DNA from: Pirellulaceae bacterium | GTDB taxonomy: Bacteria > Planctomycetota > Planctomycetia > Pirellulales > Pirellulaceae | DNA length: 64,000 nucleotides | Assembly: GCA_022448315.1 (NCBI GenBank) | Contig: JAKVCA010000021.1 | Coordinates: 1 to 64,000 of the forward strand | Reading direction: 5' to 3' | In this document: positions 63,549-64,000 of the stretch, one piece after another | How the letters are laid out: every line of letters starts with the position of its first letter | Numbering within the stretch: the stretch's first letter is position 1 | Program-made: the position numbers and the translations under genes | The notes under the pieces: model-generated | What the model was told of the DNA's origin: nothing | Databases searched by the model: none | The model's input: only the letters and a program-made list of their open reading frames with translations

Positions 63549-64000
63549 CTAGGCGATTGCCCCCTCAACGCGAGTCTTCTTTTTGTCGTCGTCGTCGAAG
63601 TTCGACACCATCGCGTCGGTGGTCAGCAGCAATCCGGCGATGCTGGACGCGTTCCGCAATGCGGTTCGGACAACCTTAACCGGATCGATGATGCCGGCTT
63701 TCAGCATGTCCGTATAGACACCCTGATTGCCGTCGTAGCCAACATTGACTTTCTTCTGCTCCACCTCATCAACGACCACGGAGCCGTCAATGCCACCATT
63801 GTCTGCGATCTGTCGCAGCGGAGCGCTCAAGGCGCCGGCCACAATGTCGACACCCACCTTCTCGTCTCCCTTTGCTGAGGAGCGAGCTTTCTCGACAGCC
63901 TCTCGGCATCGAATCAGTGCCACACCGCCACCTGGAAGAATTCCTTCCTCGACCGCCGCTCGTGTCGCATGCAGAGCATCCTCGACACGGGCCTTCTTTT
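63549..64000 (-). CDS. groEL: Chaperonin GroEL, 3' end only
   Basis: The last 150 residues of a Hsp60 chaperonin; the 5' part lies beyond the window edge. [13 protein letters not shown], the NGG-like region and [26 protein letters not shown] are diagnostic. The C-terminus reads [15 protein letters not shown] and lacks the GGM repeat tail of classical GroEL, so it is probably one of several paralogs. No groES is visible in the window. Confidence 0.95.
   Translation of the reverse strand, partial: KKARVEDALHATRAAVEEGILPGGGVALIRCREAVEKARSSAKGDEKVGVDIVAGALSAPLRQIADNGGIDGSVVVDEVEQKKVNVGYDGNQGVYTDMLKAGIIDPVKVVRTALRNASSIAGLLLTTDAMVSNFDDDDKKKTRVEGAIA

Overview
The window reads as a chromosomal segment of a planctomycete, most likely a marine member of the Pirellulaceae. 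The evidence is a BBP7-type outer-membrane barrel, several small proteins of a kind I associate with planctomycetes, a periplasmic sulfatase, large haem-c proteins with HEAT/TPR or PA14 modules, a 'planctomycete-style' Ser/Thr kinase and a beta-RFAP synthase of tetrahydromethanopterin (C1) metabolism. Genes lie on both strands in short operons, with many single-gene units and gene-free gaps of 300-700 bases. I see no tRNA, rRNA, insertion sequence, prophage or CRISPR array. The genus assignment is inference.

Layout. 0.3-5 kb: a doubtful small membrane protein, an HD-nucleotidyltransferase, dapA, pdxJ and a beta-RFAP synthase. 5-13 kb: a degenerate CehA/McbA-like secreted protein, a nitrilase-family hydrolase coupled to an eight-haem cytochrome with HEAT and TPR repeats, and a SNF2 helicase translationally coupled to an unknown protein. 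13-20 kb: a small conserved protein with a strong terminator, an alpha/beta hydrolase, an NMT1/ThiY-type ABC importer and a sulfatase. 20-26 kb: DUF6677-like and small membrane proteins, trkA, a PfpI/DJ-1 protein, a MATE exporter and rsmE. 26-34 kb: a Ser/Thr kinase-Hsp70 fusion facing a BBP7 barrel across a shared terminator, a TraB/GumN-like protein behind a structured leader, an MnmE-like GTPase without the catalytic C-terminus, and a Gfo/Idh/MocA oxidoreductase. 35-45 kb: ald-der, accC, accB, a PepP/PepQ-type peptidase, panD and a Na+/solute symporter with a large insertion. 45-50 kb: a thioredoxin-TPR protein facing a cassette of HAD phosphatase, SAM methyltransferase, carbamoyltransferase fused to an SxtJ-like membrane domain, and a DUF5989/SxtK-like protein. 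51-57 kb: a five-haem PA14 cytochrome with a beta-propeller partner, and a fatty-acid desaturase. 57-61 kb: a TrhO-RluA double tRNA/rRNA-modification fusion, and a UbiA prenyltransferase next to a TIM-barrel isomerase (resembling part of an ebo locus). 61-64 kb: the protein-quality-control cluster yacG, an FmdB-type zinc ribbon, grpE, dnaJ and the 3' end of groEL.

The most unusual observations are the kinase-Hsp70 fusion, the carbamoyltransferase-SxtJ fusion cassette, the TrhO-RluA fusion, a potentially switchable RNA leader before the TraB-like gene, and the HAD/methyltransferase pair that share one reading frame separated by a single amber codon, the second gene having no normal start. None is proven novel here: all family names come from motif recognition without database searches.
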